64,000 bases of DNA, taken from assembly GCA_016235165.1 (NCBI GenBank), contig JACRLX010000016.1, positions 1-64,000 on the forward strand. Direction: 5' to 3'. The stretch comes from Rhodocyclales bacterium (GTDB taxonomy: Bacteria > Pseudomonadota > Gammaproteobacteria > Burkholderiales > Rhodocyclaceae). Numbering within the stretch: the first letter of the stretch is position 1; each line of letters starts with the position of its first letter. Positions 47,485 to 57,738 of this stretch are shown in pieces. The translations under genes and the position numbers were made by a program. The notes under the pieces were generated by a model. That model saw nothing but the letters and a program-made list of their open reading frames with translations, did no database searches and was not told the DNA's origin.

Positions 47485-49026
47485 ATGTGTGGAATTCTGG
47501 GTGTGGTGGCGACCACGCCGGTGAACCAGTTGCTCTACGATGGCCTGCAGGTTCTTCAGCATCGCGGCCAGGATGCTGCCGGTGTTGCCACTGCCGAAGG
47601 CGGACGCTTCCATATGCACAAGGGGTCGGGGCTGGTGCGCGACGTGTTCCGCACGCGCAACATGCGCAACCTGGTCGGCAACTGGGGCATTGCCCATTGC
47701 CGTTATCCTACGGCGGGATCGGCCGACAATGCCGCCGAGGCGCAGCCTTTTTACGTCAATTCCCCCTTCGGCCTGATGCTGGCCCACAACGGCAATCTGA
47801 CCAATGCCGACCAGCTCAAGCAGGACATGTTCCTGCAGGATCTACGGCACATGAACACCAACTCGGATTCCGAGGTGCTGCTCAATGTGTTGGCGCATGA
47901 GTTGCAGGCCGCGTCCACCAAATACCAGGTCGATGCCGAAACGATATTCAAGGCCGTCGCCGGAGTGCATCGTCGGGTGCGCGGCGCCTACGCCGTGGTG
48001 GCGATGATCGCCGGCTACGGCCTGCTGGCCTTTCGCGATCCCTGCGGCATACGTCCGCTGGTGATCGGCCGCAACCAGACAACCCAGGGCACGGAGTATC
48101 TGGTCGCCTCGGAGAGCGTCGCCCTCGATACCCTGGGTTTCAAGATGCTGCGCGACGTCGAGCCCGGCGAGGCGATCCTGATCGACATGCGCGGCAATTT
48201 CGTCGCCCGGCAATGCGCGGAACGCAGTTTCCACGCCCCCTGCATGTTCGAGTTTGTCTATCTGGCGCGTCCGGATTCGGTGATGGACGGTATCTCGGTT
48301 TACGAAACGCGGGTCAAGATGGGCGACTATCTGGCGGAGAAGATTCGCCAGACCATGCCGCACCTGGAGATCGATGCGGTGATTCCGATTCCGGATTCCA
48401 GCCGGCCGTCGGCGATGGCCCTGGCGACGCGCCTGAACCTTCACTATCGCGAGGGCTTCGTCAAGAACCGCTACATCGGGCGTACCTTCATCATGCCGGG
48501 CCAGGCGACACGGCGCAAATCGGTGCGGCAGAAACTGAATGCCATCAGCCAGGAATTCAAGGGGCGCAACGTGCTGCTGGTCGACGATTCCATTGTGCGC
48601 GGCACCACCAGCCGCGAGATCATCATGATGGCGCGCGAAGCCGGCGCCAAGAAAGTCTATTTCGCCTCGGCTTCGCCACCGGTGCGCTTCGCCAACGTCT
48701 ATGGCATCGACATGCCGACGCGCAGCGAACTGATCGCCGCCTTTCGCAACGACGAGGAGATTTGTCGCGAAATCGGCGCCGACGGCCTGATCTACCAGGA
48801 TCTCGATGCCTTGAAGGAAGCGGTGCGTTCCGTCAATCCGGCGGTGGCGCGCTTCGAGACTTCCTGTTTTGACGGCCAGTACATCACCGGCGACGTCACC
48901 CCGCTTTACCTGCAGCACATCGAAAACCGGCGAGATGCACCGTCGACAGCGGGCAGCGAGGATGGCGACGGATTCGACGGGTCGGACGGGGAACAACTCG
49001 ACCTGAACCTGGTGCAGGCAGGATGA
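47485..49026 (+). CDS. purF: Amidophosphoribosyltransferase
   Basis: A 513-residue enzyme for the first step of purine synthesis. Cys2 (after Met removal) is the glutaminase nucleophile in CGILGVV; the type II PRTase motif is VLLVDDSIVRGTTSR. The YPTAGS, DPCGIRPL and ARPDSVMDGISVY blocks are intact. Overlaps metZ by 4 nt. Confidence 0.97.
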   Translation: MCGILGVVATTPVNQLLYDGLQVLQHRGQDAAGVATAEGGRFHMHKGSGLVRDVFRTRNMRNLVGNWGIAHCRYPTAGSADNAAEAQPFYVNSPFGLMLAHNGNLTNADQLKQDMFLQDLRHMNTNSDSEVLLNVLAHELQAASTKYQVDAETIFKAVAGVHRRVRGAYAVVAMIAGYGLLAFRDPCGIRPLVIGRNQTTQGTEYLVASESVALDTLGFKMLRDVEPGEAILIDMRGNFVARQCAERSFHAPCMFEFVYLARPDSVMDGISVYETRVKMGDYLAEKIRQTMPHLEIDAVIPIPDSSRPSAMALATRLNLHYREGFVKNRYIGRTFIMPGQATRRKSVRQKLNAISQEFKGRNVLLVDDSIVRGTTSREIIMMAREAGAKKVYFASASPPVRFANVYGIDMPTRSELIAAFRNDEEICREIGADGLIYQDLDALKEAVRSVNPAVARFETSCFDGQYITGDVTPLYLQHIENRRDAPSTAGSEDGDGFDGSDGEQLDLNLVQAG

Positions 49027-50201
49027 GTTTCCAGGATCCGGATTGGTCGTTCGAGACACTGGCGGTTCGCGCCGGCCAGGAGCGCAGCCAGTTCAACGAA
49101 CATTCGGAAGCACTTTACCTGACGTCAAGCTTTGTCTTCCGCAACGCCGCCGAGGCCGCCGCACGGTTTTCCGGGGCCGAGCCAGGTAACGTTTACGCCC
49201 GCTTCACCAACCCCACGGTAACCGTCTTTCAGGAAAGGCTGGCCGCGCTGGAAGGTGCCGAAGCCTGCGTTGCCATGGCCAGTGGCATGGCTGCGATTCT
49301 TGCCACGGTGATGGCCCTGATGAAAGCCGGCGAGCATATCGTCGCCTCGCGCAGCATCTTCGGCGCCTCCCAGCAACTGTTCGGCAACATCCTGCCGCGC
49401 TTCGGCATTGAAACCAGTTTTGTGGATCAGGGCTCGATCGAGGGCTTTCGCGCCGCGCTGCGACCGGCTACGAAGCTGGTGTTCATCGAGACGCCCTCGA
49501 ATCCATTGACCGAGGTTTTCGACATCGCGGCCCTGGCGCGGCTTGCCCATGATGCCGGTGCGCTGCTGGCGGTCGACAACTGCTTCTGCACGCCGGCCTT
49601 GCAGCGGCCGCTGCAACTCGGCGCCGACGTGGTGATCCATTCCGCGACCAAGTACCTCGACGGGCAGGGCAGGGTGCTGGGGGGCGCCGTGTGCAGCAAC
49701 AAGGCGCTGGGCGAGGAGGTCTTCAAGTTCCTGCGTACCGCCGGGCCCAGCCTGTCGCCGTTCAATGCATGGGTCATCCTCAAGGGTCTGGAAACCTTGT
49801 CGGTGCGCATGCAGGCGCAGTCGGCGAATGCACTGGAAATGGCGCGGTGGCTGGAGGCGCATCCCGCCGTATCACGCGTGTACTACCCCGGTTTGCCCTC
49901 CCATCCCCAATATGTACTGGCGTGCCGCCAACAGGCAAGCGGCGGCGCGATTCTCTCCTTCGATGTCAAGGGCGCGCGCGAGGCGGCCTGGCGGGTGGTC
50001 GACAATTGTCGTTTGCTCTCGATCACCGCCAATCTCGGCGACACCAAGACCACCATCACCCATCCGGCATCGACCACCCACGGTCGCATTTCGGCCGAGG
50101 CGAGAGCGGCGTCGGGCATTGGTGAAGGTTTGCTGCGGATTGCCGTCGGGCTGGAAAGCCCGGTAGATTTGCAAGCCGATCTGGCGCGGGGCCTCGCTTA
50201 G
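49023..50201 (+). CDS. metZ: O-succinylhomoserine sulfhydrylase
   Basis: A 392-residue PLP enzyme of the Cys/Met family that makes homocysteine directly from O-succinylhomoserine and sulfide. The PLP lysine lies in HSATKYLDGQGRVLGG, and YARFTNPTV and ETPSNPLTEV are typical of MetZ. purF-metZ adjacency is common in betaproteobacteria and Pseudomonas. It is convergent with lpxH, and the two coding ends overlap by 4 bp. Confidence 0.93.
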   Translation: MSFQDPDWSFETLAVRAGQERSQFNEHSEALYLTSSFVFRNAAEAAARFSGAEPGNVYARFTNPTVTVFQERLAALEGAEACVAMASGMAAILATVMALMKAGEHIVASRSIFGASQQLFGNILPRFGIETSFVDQGSIEGFRAALRPATKLVFIETPSNPLTEVFDIAALARLAHDAGALLAVDNCFCTPALQRPLQLGADVVIHSATKYLDGQGRVLGGAVCSNKALGEEVFKFLRTAGPSLSPFNAWVILKGLETLSVRMQAQSANALEMARWLEAHPAVSRVYYPGLPSHPQYVLACRQQASGGAILSFDVKGAREAAWRVVDNCRLLSITANLGDTKTTITHPASTTHGRISAEARAASGIGEGLLRIAVGLESPVDLQADLARGLA

Positions 50202-50947
50202 ATCGTAAGGTCGATACGGCGGATGCCGGCCGCACCGATTTCCAGCGCATCGCCGCGACCGGTATCCCAGTCGGACAGCACATAGCGCTCGGCTGGGCCC
50301 GATGGCAGTTCGATCGTCTCGTGCCTGGGCCGGTGCGTATGGCCGTGGATCAGGCGCTTGCAGTCGTGGCGTATCAGCGCGGCGCGAATTGCCCCGGCAT
50401 TGGCATCCATGATGGCCGCCGTCTTGGCCTGCATCGCCTTCGCGCTGCGACGGCGCAGGCTTTCGACTTCGGCGCGTCGTTCCGACAGCGGGCGGGCAAG
50501 AAAGTGCTGCTGCCATTCCTCGCCACGCACCAGGCGGCGAAACTCCTGATAGGGCAGGTCGTCGGTGCAGATGGTGTCGCCATGGAGTAGCAAGGTCGCC
50601 GTACCGCCAGCGCCGACTTTTGTTGCGTCGTCGAGCAGCATCAAGCGCGCCGCGGCGGCGAAGCGCGGGCCGATCAGGAAATCGCGATTGCCGGCGATGA
50701 AGTAGAGGCTGACGCCCATGTCCGCCGTGCTGCGCAGCAGGTTGCAGACGTCGGCATTGAAGGAGTCGGCGAGGTCGTCGTCGCCGATCCAGTATTCGAA
50801 CAGATCGCCGAGGATGAAGAGGGAATCGACGTTCGCGGCGGCGGTGTCGGCCAGGAAGCCGGCGAAGCGCCGCACCAGATCGGGCCTTTCGGCCCTGAGG
50901 TGCAAGTCGGAAACGAAGCGCGCGGTTCCGGTGATTTCCGAAGGCAT
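50198..50947 (-). CDS. lpxH: UDP-2,3-diacylglucosamine diphosphatase
   Basis: A 249-residue calcineurin-fold enzyme that hydrolyses UDP-diacylglucosamine to lipid X in lipid A synthesis. Metal ligands: D-x-H in SDLHL, GDLFEYWIGDD, GNRDFL, LLHGDT and HGHTHRP. A short KVGAGGTATL segment before LLLHGD is encoded by a perfect copy of the dispersed repeat, placed in a loop. Last gene of the TPR-LDT-ppiA-ppiB-lpxH run. Confidence 0.95.
   Translation of the reverse strand: MPSEITGTARFVSDLHLRAERPDLVRRFAGFLADTAAANVDSLFILGDLFEYWIGDDDLADSFNADVCNLLRSTADMGVSLYFIAGNRDFLIGPRFAAAARLMLLDDATKVGAGGTATLLLHGDTICTDDLPYQEFRRLVRGEEWQQHFLARPLSERRAEVESLRRRSAKAMQAKTAAIMDANAGAIRAALIRHDCKRLIHGHTHRPRHETIELPSGPAERYVLSDWDTGRGDALEIGAAGIRRIDLTI
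50596..50620 (+). repeat. Perfect copy of the 25-bp dispersed repeat inside lpxH
   Basis: Matches the full consensus, antisense to lpxH. It encodes KVGAGGTA in a loop just before a metal-binding strand. Confidence 0.85.
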
Positions 50948-50963
50948 GGAACCGCCGGCGACA

Positions 50964-51452
50964 TCAGACCTTTTCGGCGCGCTCGATGACCACGTCCTCG
51001 CGCGGCACGTTCTGGTGGAAGCCCTTGTTGCCGGTCTTCACGCCCTTGATTTTGTCCACCACGTCCTGGCCTTCGACGACGCGACCGAAGACGCAATAAC
51101 CCCAGCCGTCCTGGCATTTGTCGTTGTCGAGAAAGTCGTTGTCGCCGACGTTGATGAAGAATTGCGCGGTGGCCGAGTGAGGGTCCGAGGTGCGCGCCAT
51201 GGCGACCGTGTAGCGCTCGTTGCGCAGGCCGTTACCGGCTTCGTTCTCGATCGGCTCGCGCACCGACTTCTGGTTCATTCCCGGCTCGAATCCGCCGCCC
51301 TGGATCATGAAGCCGTCGATCACGCGGTGGAAGATGGTGTTGTCGTAATGTCCGGATTCGACGTAGGCAAGAAAATTGGCGGCGCTTTTCGGTGCCTTGT
51401 CGGCGTCGAGTTCGATGGCGATGACGCCGTGATTGGTGGTGAGCTTGATCAT
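50964..51452 (-). CDS. ppiB: Cytoplasmic peptidyl-prolyl cis-trans isomerase B
   Basis: A 162-residue cyclophilin without a signal peptide. Active-site residues are in [15 protein letters not shown] and [19 protein letters not shown]. It catalyses proline isomerisation in protein folding. It is 16 bp upstream of lpxH and 19 bp downstream of the exported paralogue; ppiB-lpxH is conserved in proteobacteria. Confidence 0.95.
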   Translation of the reverse strand: MIKLTTNHGVIAIELDADKAPKSAANFLAYVESGHYDNTIFHRVIDGFMIQGGGFEPGMNQKSVREPIENEAGNGLRNERYTVAMARTSDPHSATAQFFINVGDNDFLDNDKCQDGWGYCVFGRVVEGQDVVDKIKGVKTGNKGFHQNVPREDVVIERAEKV

Positions 51453-51471
51453 GGTTGGGTTCCTGTGGGGA

Positions 51472-52035
51472 TTATTTTTTTGCCGGGAGCAGCCTGATGG
51501 ATTCGATCACCACCGGCGTGATGGGCACATCGCGATGCGGTCCGGCATTGTCGGTCGCTACCCTGGCGATTTTCTCGACGATCTCGAATCCCTGGACGAC
51601 CTTGCCGAACACGGCATAGCCCCAGCCGTCGCGGCTCGGATAGTCAAGAAAACCGTTGTCCTTGAGGTTGATGAAAAACTGCGCGCTGGCGGAATGCGGG
51701 TCGCTGGTGCGAGCCATGGCCAGGCTGCCGGGCTCGTTGCGCAGGCCGTTTTTGGCTTCGTTGGGGATCGGCGGACGGGTCGGCTTTTCCTTGAGGTCGG
51801 GTGTCATGCCGCCCCCCTGGATCATGAAACCCGGAATCACGCGGTGGAAGACCGTGCCGTTGAAGAAGCCGTCCTTTGCATACTGGAGAAAGTTCTCCAC
51901 GGTTTTGGGCGCCTTCTCCTGATACAGCTCGATGGTCAGCGTGCCTTGCGATGTCTTGACTTCAAGCTGTGGGTTGGCGGCTTGCACGCTCGCGACCAGC
52001 AAAAAAGAAAAAAGGGAGAGCAACAGGTGACGCAT
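51472..52035 (-). CDS. ppiA: Periplasmic peptidyl-prolyl cis-trans isomerase A
   Basis: A 187-residue cyclophilin with a clear signal peptide (residues 1-19, ending near SVQA). The same active-site blocks as PpiB are present ([34 protein letters not shown]), so the two adjacent genes look like a duplication specialised to cytoplasm and periplasm. The start at 52035 is fixed by the signal peptide. Confidence 0.94.
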   Translation of the reverse strand: MRHLLLSLFSFLLVASVQAANPQLEVKTSQGTLTIELYQEKAPKTVENFLQYAKDGFFNGTVFHRVIPGFMIQGGGMTPDLKEKPTRPPIPNEAKNGLRNEPGSLAMARTSDPHSASAQFFINLKDNGFLDYPSRDGWGYAVFGKVVQGFEIVEKIARVATDNAGPHRDVPITPVVIESIRLLPAKK

Positions 52036-52085
52036 GAAACCTCCGGAGACGGTGATGGAAGTAAGCTGACGTGCCGCGCAGGAAA

Positions 52086-53327
52086 TCAGGCTGCGCCTTC
52101 GTAGATGATCTTCCAGCGGCCGCTTTCCTTGATCCAGTACTGCCGCTTTTTCATCTGGTTGGAAAGGTTGTTGGAACGATAGTCCTGCTCGAAGGTGACG
52201 ACAACGTATTCTTCGCGGCCGGGATTGCGGAACATGCTGATGTTGCCGGTGCCGACCTTGATCCAGGTCTTGCCGCCATTGACCTTGCGCTTGTGCTCGA
52301 CCCAGTCGCGATAGCCCTGGCCGTCGGCGTTGAACTTCTGCGAGTAGTGGCGGGCATAGGCATCGATGTTGCGGCTTTCCCAGTCGCCGCGCCATTCCTC
52401 GATCATTTTCAGCAGCGAGCTGCGCTCGGTCTGCCAGTCGTCGAGCGAAAGCCATTCGACACTGTTGCTGATGATCACCGGCGTGAGGCCCACCTGAAGA
52501 CTTTTTGCCAGGGAATCGAGATCCTGATTGGCGAGGACGACGCAGCCATCGGATGCCTTGGGCGGCCGCGAAAACGTATCCGAGGGCGTGCCGTGGAGCC
52601 AGATGCCATGACCATTGCGCCCCTGGCGCTTGTCCCACTCATTGGGATAGTTGATGGGAAAGGCACCGCTGCCATAAAAATCCGTCAACTTCTGGCGCGG
52701 CAGGCTGGAGGTGACGTGATAGACGCCGATCGGGGTTTTCTTGTCGCCTTCACGACTTTTTTCCGCGCCGAGTTTGCCCTGGGAGATGTAGTAGTCGGCG
52801 ACAAAGCGCGGCGTACCCTTGTCGTTCTGATACAGGTAAAGGCGTGACTTCTGAGTGTCCACCACCACGGCATGCCTTTGCTCGGGGTGCATCTGCAACA
52901 GATAGCGAGGAACGTAGTCAGTACCTGGCTTGGTGCGGTAGCCCTTGAGCCGGACGATGGCTTCGTCACGCAAGTCGGCCACCTTGTCCAACGCGGTGGA
53001 GTTGCCTCCCTCGCCGAAACTGTTGAGGGGGCGCGACCGTGCCAGCAGCAGATCACCCCGAATCAGATGGGCCAGACGAAAATTGGGATAGGCCTTGATC
53101 AGCGCATCGGTCTGCTGCATTGCCAGATCGAGGCGATTGGTCTCGATCGCGTCGAACACCTTGGCCAGCAGGGGCTCCGGACCAGAGTCGGTGAAATGCG
53201 CCTGGGTGGAATGGGTATTGGTCTTCTTCAGGTGCCTGGGGGCCTTGCCCGCGGCGCCGGCAGCCCCGGCCGTCAACAGGCAGCCCGCCGTGGCAACGAT
53301 TGCAAGTTGGCGCAGGCGGCTGGCCAT
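52086..53327 (-). CDS. L,D-transpeptidase with C-terminal NTF2-like domain
   Basis: A 413-residue exported protein. After the signal peptide comes a helical region (about 40-130). Then a YkuD L,D-transpeptidase domain at about 150-300 has the catalytic block [21 protein letters not shown]: the nucleophile is the Cys of SDGC, and the following arginine of the usual motif is replaced by Val-Val. A C-terminal NTF2/SnoaL-like domain (about 310-413) ends in WKIIYEGAA. Such enzymes cross-link peptidoglycan or attach proteins to it. The start shares one base with the upstream TPR gene, which carries a homologous C-terminal domain. Confidence 0.88.
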   Translation of the reverse strand: MASRLRQLAIVATAGCLLTAGAAGAAGKAPRHLKKTNTHSTQAHFTDSGPEPLLAKVFDAIETNRLDLAMQQTDALIKAYPNFRLAHLIRGDLLLARSRPLNSFGEGGNSTALDKVADLRDEAIVRLKGYRTKPGTDYVPRYLLQMHPEQRHAVVVDTQKSRLYLYQNDKGTPRFVADYYISQGKLGAEKSREGDKKTPIGVYHVTSSLPRQKLTDFYGSGAFPINYPNEWDKRQGRNGHGIWLHGTPSDTFSRPPKASDGCVVLANQDLDSLAKSLQVGLTPVIISNSVEWLSLDDWQTERSSLLKMIEEWRGDWESRNIDAYARHYSQKFNADGQGYRDWVEHKRKVNGGKTWIKVGTGNISMFRNPGREEYVVVTFEQDYRSNNLSNQMKKRQYWIKESGRWKIIYEGAA

Positions 53328-54424
53328 CAACTGCCGACCCGCTCCTGCACGATCTGCCACTTGCCGTCACGCTTCACCAAATGCAAAACCTTGTTGCTCG
53401 ACGTTTTCAGGTTGGCCGACTTGTAGTGCTGGCGGAATTTCGCCGTGGCGGTATCGCCATCCACGCTGACCTTGAGATTTTCATAGCTGACCAGGATCGT
53501 GCCCGGCTTGTTGACCCGCTTGGTGCGTTCCGCGTCCCATGCCGAGCGGCTCTCGCCGCCGGGAGTCTTGAAGTCCTTGGCATAGGCACCGAGGTAGGCT
53601 TTCATGTCCTTGCGCGACCATGCGGCAGCCCAGAGGTCGATGGCGCGCGCAATGTCCGCGACGGCATCTCCTGATGCTTTGGCCACGGGTGCCTTGGATG
53701 GCTCGGCCGGCTTCGCAGCTTCGGCTGGTTTGGCCGCTTCAGCCGGCTTGGCTGGGGGGGCGGGTGCAGCGCCGGGGGTGGCAACCGGTGCCGGTGCGGC
53801 GGGCGGTGCCGCCGCCGTCAGCGGCTTCGGCGCTTCGGCGATCTTGATCGGCTCGGACGATTTGCCGTCGCTGATGGGTCGCGTGGGCTTGCCGCTACGT
53901 CCGCCTCCCATCAGGTCGCGGATCAAGGCGAGTTTGGCCTGGGCGCTGGAGTTCGAGGAATCGATCTGTAGCGCCTTGTCGTAGGCCTGGCTGGCCAGGC
54001 GGGCATAGATGTCGCCGAGGTTTTCATGGGCGGTGGCATAGGACGGATGAGTGCGAATCGCCATTTCGAGGGCTTGCTTGGCCTTGTCGAACTGCTTTTG
54101 CTGCGCGTAGATGACGGCCAGGTTGTTGTAGGGTTCGGGCAGTTCGGGGAATTCCTCGGTGAGCTTGGTGAACACGGCGATGGCGTCGTTGGCCTTGTTC
54201 ATCTCGGTGAGGATGATGCCCTTGAGGAAGCGACCCTGGGCATCCTTGGGCTTGCCGGCCAGGTATTTGTCGACCTGTTCCAGCGCCTGGGCATGTTGTC
54301 CCTGCTTGACCAGCTTGCCGATATCCTGCAGTGCGTCGGCGCTTGCCGGGGAGGCTACGGTCAGCAGAACCATCGATGCGACGGCTGCCAACAGGTGCGT
54401 GACGTTGAGGCGGGTTTGGCTCAT
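53327..54424 (-). CDS. Exported TPR protein with C-terminal NTF2-like domain
   Basis: A 365-residue exported protein: signal peptide to about residue 30, four or five TPR repeats over 35-160 (QALEQVDKYLAGKPKDAQG, EPYNNLAVIYAQQKQFDKA, HENLGDIYARLASQAYDKAL), an Ala/Pro linker, and an NTF2-like domain at 250-365 (WAAAWSRKDMKAYLGAYAKDF, ending WQIVQERVGS) similar to that of the adjacent L,D-transpeptidase. A partner or activator of that enzyme is a reasonable inference. The start at 54424 is chosen because the signal peptide begins there. Confidence 0.85.
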   Translation of the reverse strand: MSQTRLNVTHLLAAVASMVLLTVASPASADALQDIGKLVKQGQHAQALEQVDKYLAGKPKDAQGRFLKGIILTEMNKANDAIAVFTKLTEEFPELPEPYNNLAVIYAQQKQFDKAKQALEMAIRTHPSYATAHENLGDIYARLASQAYDKALQIDSSNSSAQAKLALIRDLMGGGRSGKPTRPISDGKSSEPIKIAEAPKPLTAAAPPAAPAPVATPGAAPAPPAKPAEAAKPAEAAKPAEPSKAPVAKASGDAVADIARAIDLWAAAWSRKDMKAYLGAYAKDFKTPGGESRSAWDAERTKRVNKPGTILVSYENLKVSVDGDTATAKFRQHYKSANLKTSSNKVLHLVKRDGKWQIVQERVGS

Positions 54425-54674
54425 GGTATATACTTCTCGCTGGCAATTGCCTGAAATTGAAAGTGTTGCGGCCGGGGTAGCCGGTAGCTTGAAATCTCGT
54501 CCCGGCCTGTCCTGAGACTGCCTGTTCCACAAGAATACATGCGGGATTCAGCGTTGGATTCTAACAAGAAGCCCGCCCTCCCCACAACCGGAAGCATTCG
54601 ATCGAAAGGCTGATAATGCCTGCCTTTCGAGCCCTTATTGCCGCTTTTTCCCGCCCCGGCGAGCAGACCTTTCC

Positions 54675-56045
54675 ATGCTGAAGATATACAACACCCTTGC
54701 CCGCGAAAAGCAGGCCTTCGTACCTATTTCGCCCGGTCGCGTGAATATGTACGTCTGCGGCATGACGGTCTATGACTTTTGCCATCTTGGGCACGCCCGG
54801 GTCATGGTGGTGTTCGACATGGTCGCGCGCTGGTTGCGGGCCAGCGGCTATGCGCTCACCTATGTGCGCAATATCACCGATATCGATGACAAGATCATCA
54901 GGCGGGCGGCGGAGAACGGCGAGTCCATCCGGCAACTGACCGACCGCTACATCGCGGCGATGAACGAGGATGCCGCTGCGCTTGGGGTACTGCGCCCCGA
55001 TGCCGAGCCGCGCGCCACAGACTATGTGGATCGGATGCTGGAAATGATCGGCGTGCTCGAACGAAACGGCTATGCCTATGTCGCCGAGAACCGTGACATC
55101 TGTTATTCGGTGCGCCGGTTCGAGGGCTACGGCAAGCTGTCCGGGAAATCGCTGGAAGATTTGCGCGCCGGCGAGCGCGTCGATGTCATGGCCGGCAAGC
55201 AGGATCCACTGGATTTCGTGCTGTGGAAGCATGCGCGTGACGACGAGCCGGCCGAGGTCAAGTGGCAGTCACCCTGGGGCCCCGGAAGGCCGGGCTGGCA
55301 TATCGAATGTTCGGCGATGGGTTCGCAATTGCTGGGTCGCCACTTCGATATCCATGGCGGCGGGCAGGACCTGCAGTTTCCGCACCACGAGAACGAGATT
55401 GCCCAGTCGGAAGGCGCCCACCAATGCCGGTTCGTCAATTACTGGATGCACAACGGTTTTGTACGGGTCGACGACGAAAAGATGTCGAAGTCGCTGGGCA
55501 ATTTCTTCACCATTCGCGAGGTGCTGAAAAAGTACGACGCGGAAGTCGTGCGTTTTTTCATCTTGCGCGCCCATTACCGCAGCCCGCTCAACTATTCCGA
55601 CCACCACCTCGATGACGCGCGGCAGGCACTGACCCGACTGTATACGGCGCTCAAGGGCACGAGCGGCACGGTGGAAGTGGATTGGAATGAAACGCATGGA
55701 CGCCGCTTCAAGGAGGCACTGGACGACGACTTTGGCACCCCCGAGGCCATGGCCGTGCTGTTCGATCTTGCCGGGGCGGTGAATCGCGGCGAGGTGGCGC
55801 TGGCACCCCAGCTCAAGGCACTGGCCGGAGTGCTTGGCCTGCTGCAACGCGACCCGGTGGAGTTTCTTCAAGCGACACCTTCGGGCGGACTGAGCAACGA
55901 AGAGATCGAGGCAAAAGTCGGCGCTCGCAGCACGGCGAAAAAAGCGCGCAACTTTGCCGAAGCCGATCGCTTGCGCGACGAATTGAAGGCGGCAGGGGTC
56001 GTGCTGGAGGATGGCCCTCAGGGCACCAGTTGGCGCCGCGCTTGA
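54675..56045 (+). CDS. cysS: Cysteinyl-tRNA synthetase
   Basis: A 456-residue class I synthetase. Zinc ligands include C28 ([17 protein letters not shown]), with HLGH as the HIGH motif at 37-40. GWHIECSAM and [15 protein letters not shown] follow, and KMSKSLGN is the second signature near residue 270. The start at 54675 is normal. In the C-terminal helical domain, [22 protein letters not shown] is partly encoded by a copy of the dispersed repeat. Confidence 0.97.
   Translation: MLKIYNTLAREKQAFVPISPGRVNMYVCGMTVYDFCHLGHARVMVVFDMVARWLRASGYALTYVRNITDIDDKIIRRAAENGESIRQLTDRYIAAMNEDAAALGVLRPDAEPRATDYVDRMLEMIGVLERNGYAYVAENRDICYSVRRFEGYGKLSGKSLEDLRAGERVDVMAGKQDPLDFVLWKHARDDEPAEVKWQSPWGPGRPGWHIECSAMGSQLLGRHFDIHGGGQDLQFPHHENEIAQSEGAHQCRFVNYWMHNGFVRVDDEKMSKSLGNFFTIREVLKKYDAEVVRFFILRAHYRSPLNYSDHHLDDARQALTRLYTALKGTSGTVEVDWNETHGRRFKEALDDDFGTPEAMAVLFDLAGAVNRGEVALAPQLKALAGVLGLLQRDPVEFLQATPSGGLSNEEIEAKVGARSTAKKARNFAEADRLRDELKAAGVVLEDGPQGTSWRRA
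55914..55938 (-). repeat. Copy of the 25-bp dispersed repeat inside cysS
   Basis: AAAGTCGGCGCT and ACGGCGA ends match the inverted consensus; the middle CGCAGC differs. It encodes KVGARSTA at a position where the family normally has other residues. Confidence 0.6.
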
Positions 56046-56078
56046 GCGAGGCCTGATGCCTGGAGCGTCAGCGACGAC

Positions 56079-56255
56079 TCAATAGCGCATCGGCGTCGAA
56101 AGCACGGCCATGGTCACGCGCGAGACGCAGACCAGGCGATCGGCGTCGTCGTGGATGCGCACATCCCAGACATGGCTGCTGCGGCCAAGGTGGATGGGCC
56201 GGGCGACGCCTGTGACCCAGCCGCTTTCCACCGCGCGTACATGGTTTGCCTCATC
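56079..56255 (-). pseudogene. 3' remnant of a PaaI-like hotdog thioesterase
   Basis: The minus-strand frame encodes NHVRAVESGWVTGVARPIHLGRSS, then WDVRIHDDADRLVCVSRVTMAVL, which is the C-terminal half of PaaI/YbdB-type hotdog thioesterases. The N-terminal half with the catalytic H-G-G motif is absent: upstream the frame runs into the 3' end of bpt and has no homology. The open frame to 56318 is therefore a truncated relic rather than a working gene. Confidence 0.7.
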
Positions 56256-56296
56256 CAATGGAAAATGGTTCTGCCATATCGCCACGCGGGATGACC

Positions 56297-57025
56297 TCAG
56301 GGCTCGACCGGCTGCCATTCACCGTGGCGCAAGGCCTGGAGCGGCTGGAAGCGGGATTTGTAGGCCATCTTGCGGCTTTCGCGGATCCAGTAGCCGAGAT
56401 ACAGCCACGGCAGACCCAGGTGCTGGCACTGGGCGATCTGCCAGAGGATGGCATAGGTTCCGTAACTGGCGCCGGCGACATCCGGATCGTAAAAGGTGTA
56501 CACCGAAGAAAGGCCGTCGGCCAGCACGTCGATGATGCTGACGGCGCGCAACTGGTCGCCTTCGCGAAATTCGATCAGGCGACTATCGACGTGGGTCTGG
56601 AGCAGGAAGTGCGCGTACTGATCGCGACTGTCCTGATCCATGCCGCCACCGGAGTGGCGCGCCGCCTGATAGTGCTGGTAAAGCTGGTAGTGCTCCTCGC
56701 GAAAGCTGAGGCTGCACTCACGTGCCGTCAGGTCTGCGTGGCGTGCCAGGGCGCGGGTCTGGCTGCGATTGGGAATGAACTCGGCAACCTTGATCCGCAC
56801 CGGCTGGCACTCGCGGCAGGCGTCGCAGTAGGGTCGGTAGGTAAACACGCCGCTGCGCCGGAATCCGGCGCGAACCAGTTCGCCGTAGGTGGCGGTATCG
56901 ATCAGGTGCGTCGGCGTGGCCACCTGGGATCGAGCGATGCGTCCGGGCAGATAGGAGCAGCCGTAGGGTGCCGTGGCGTAAAACTGCAACAGCGGAAACG
57001 GCGGCAGGTCGCGCAGATGGGTCAT
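56297..57025 (-). CDS. bpt: Aspartate/glutamate leucyltransferase
   Basis: A 242-residue leucyl-tRNA-protein transferase that adds leucine to N-terminal Asp or Glu, making an N-degron for ClpS/ClpAP. Typical blocks are YGCSYLPGR near the start, the cysteine cluster [12 protein letters not shown] and [24 protein letters not shown]. The start overlaps the aat stop by 4 nt, so both N-degron enzymes are co-translated. Confidence 0.95.
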   Translation of the reverse strand: MTHLRDLPPFPLLQFYATAPYGCSYLPGRIARSQVATPTHLIDTATYGELVRAGFRRSGVFTYRPYCDACRECQPVRIKVAEFIPNRSQTRALARHADLTARECSLSFREEHYQLYQHYQAARHSGGGMDQDSRDQYAHFLLQTHVDSRLIEFREGDQLRAVSIIDVLADGLSSVYTFYDPDVAGASYGTYAILWQIAQCQHLGLPWLYLGYWIRESRKMAYKSRFQPLQALRHGEWQPVEP

Positions 57026-57738
57026 GTACGGACCTTGAAGCAGGCGTCGATTGCGTCGGCGCGCCAGCGCATCGGCGGGTCACCCTCGGCGCACAGGTCT
57101 GCCAGCCGCGCAGCGAACTCACGACGGGATATCGGGCGTGCGCCCAAAGAGGCCAAGTGTCGGGTTTCCATCTGGCAGTCGATTATGCCGAAACCGCGGC
57201 GCTTGAGGTATTCGCACAAGTGGGCAAGGGCAATCTTGGAGGCATCGCGGCGCAGCGAGAACATCGATTCGCCGTAGAAGGCTTTGCCGATTGCGATGCC
57301 GTAGAGTCCGCCTGCCAACTCGCCATCGATCCAGGTTTCGACGCTGTGCGCGTAACCCATGCGATGCAAGTCGATATAGGCCTGGCGCATCTCGTCGGTG
57401 ATCCAGGTGCCGGCCTGCCCCTCGCGGGGGACGCCGGCGCATGCCGCAATGACCAAGGGAAATGCGGTGTCGAAGCGCACTTCATAGGATGAATTGCGCA
57501 GGGTCTTGGCCAGCGAGCGACGCAACTTGAATTCGCCGGGGATGAGCACCATGCGCGGATTCGGGCTCCACCAGAGGATGGGCTCGCCCGCCGAAAACCA
57601 GGGAAAGATGCCTTGCCGATAGGCTGCGAGCAAGCGCTCCGGGGAAAGGTCGCCGCCCGCTGCAAGCAGCCCGTTGGGCTCGGTCAGTGCTGCGTCGAGC
57701 GGAGGAAATATCCGCTCCTCGGGCAGCCAGGGGATCAT
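57022..57738 (-). CDS. aat: Leucyl/phenylalanyl-tRNA-protein transferase
   Basis: A 238-residue enzyme that adds Leu or Phe to N-terminal Arg or Lys. Motifs: [55 protein letters not shown] and [18 protein letters not shown]. It overlaps fbpC upstream and bpt downstream by 4 nt each, giving an unusual iron-transport/N-degron transcript. Confidence 0.96.
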   Translation of the reverse strand: MIPWLPEERIFPPLDAALTEPNGLLAAGGDLSPERLLAAYRQGIFPWFSAGEPILWWSPNPRMVLIPGEFKLRRSLAKTLRNSSYEVRFDTAFPLVIAACAGVPREGQAGTWITDEMRQAYIDLHRMGYAHSVETWIDGELAGGLYGIAIGKAFYGESMFSLRRDASKIALAHLCEYLKRRGFGIIDCQMETRHLASLGARPISRREFAARLADLCAEGDPPMRWRADAIDACFKVRT

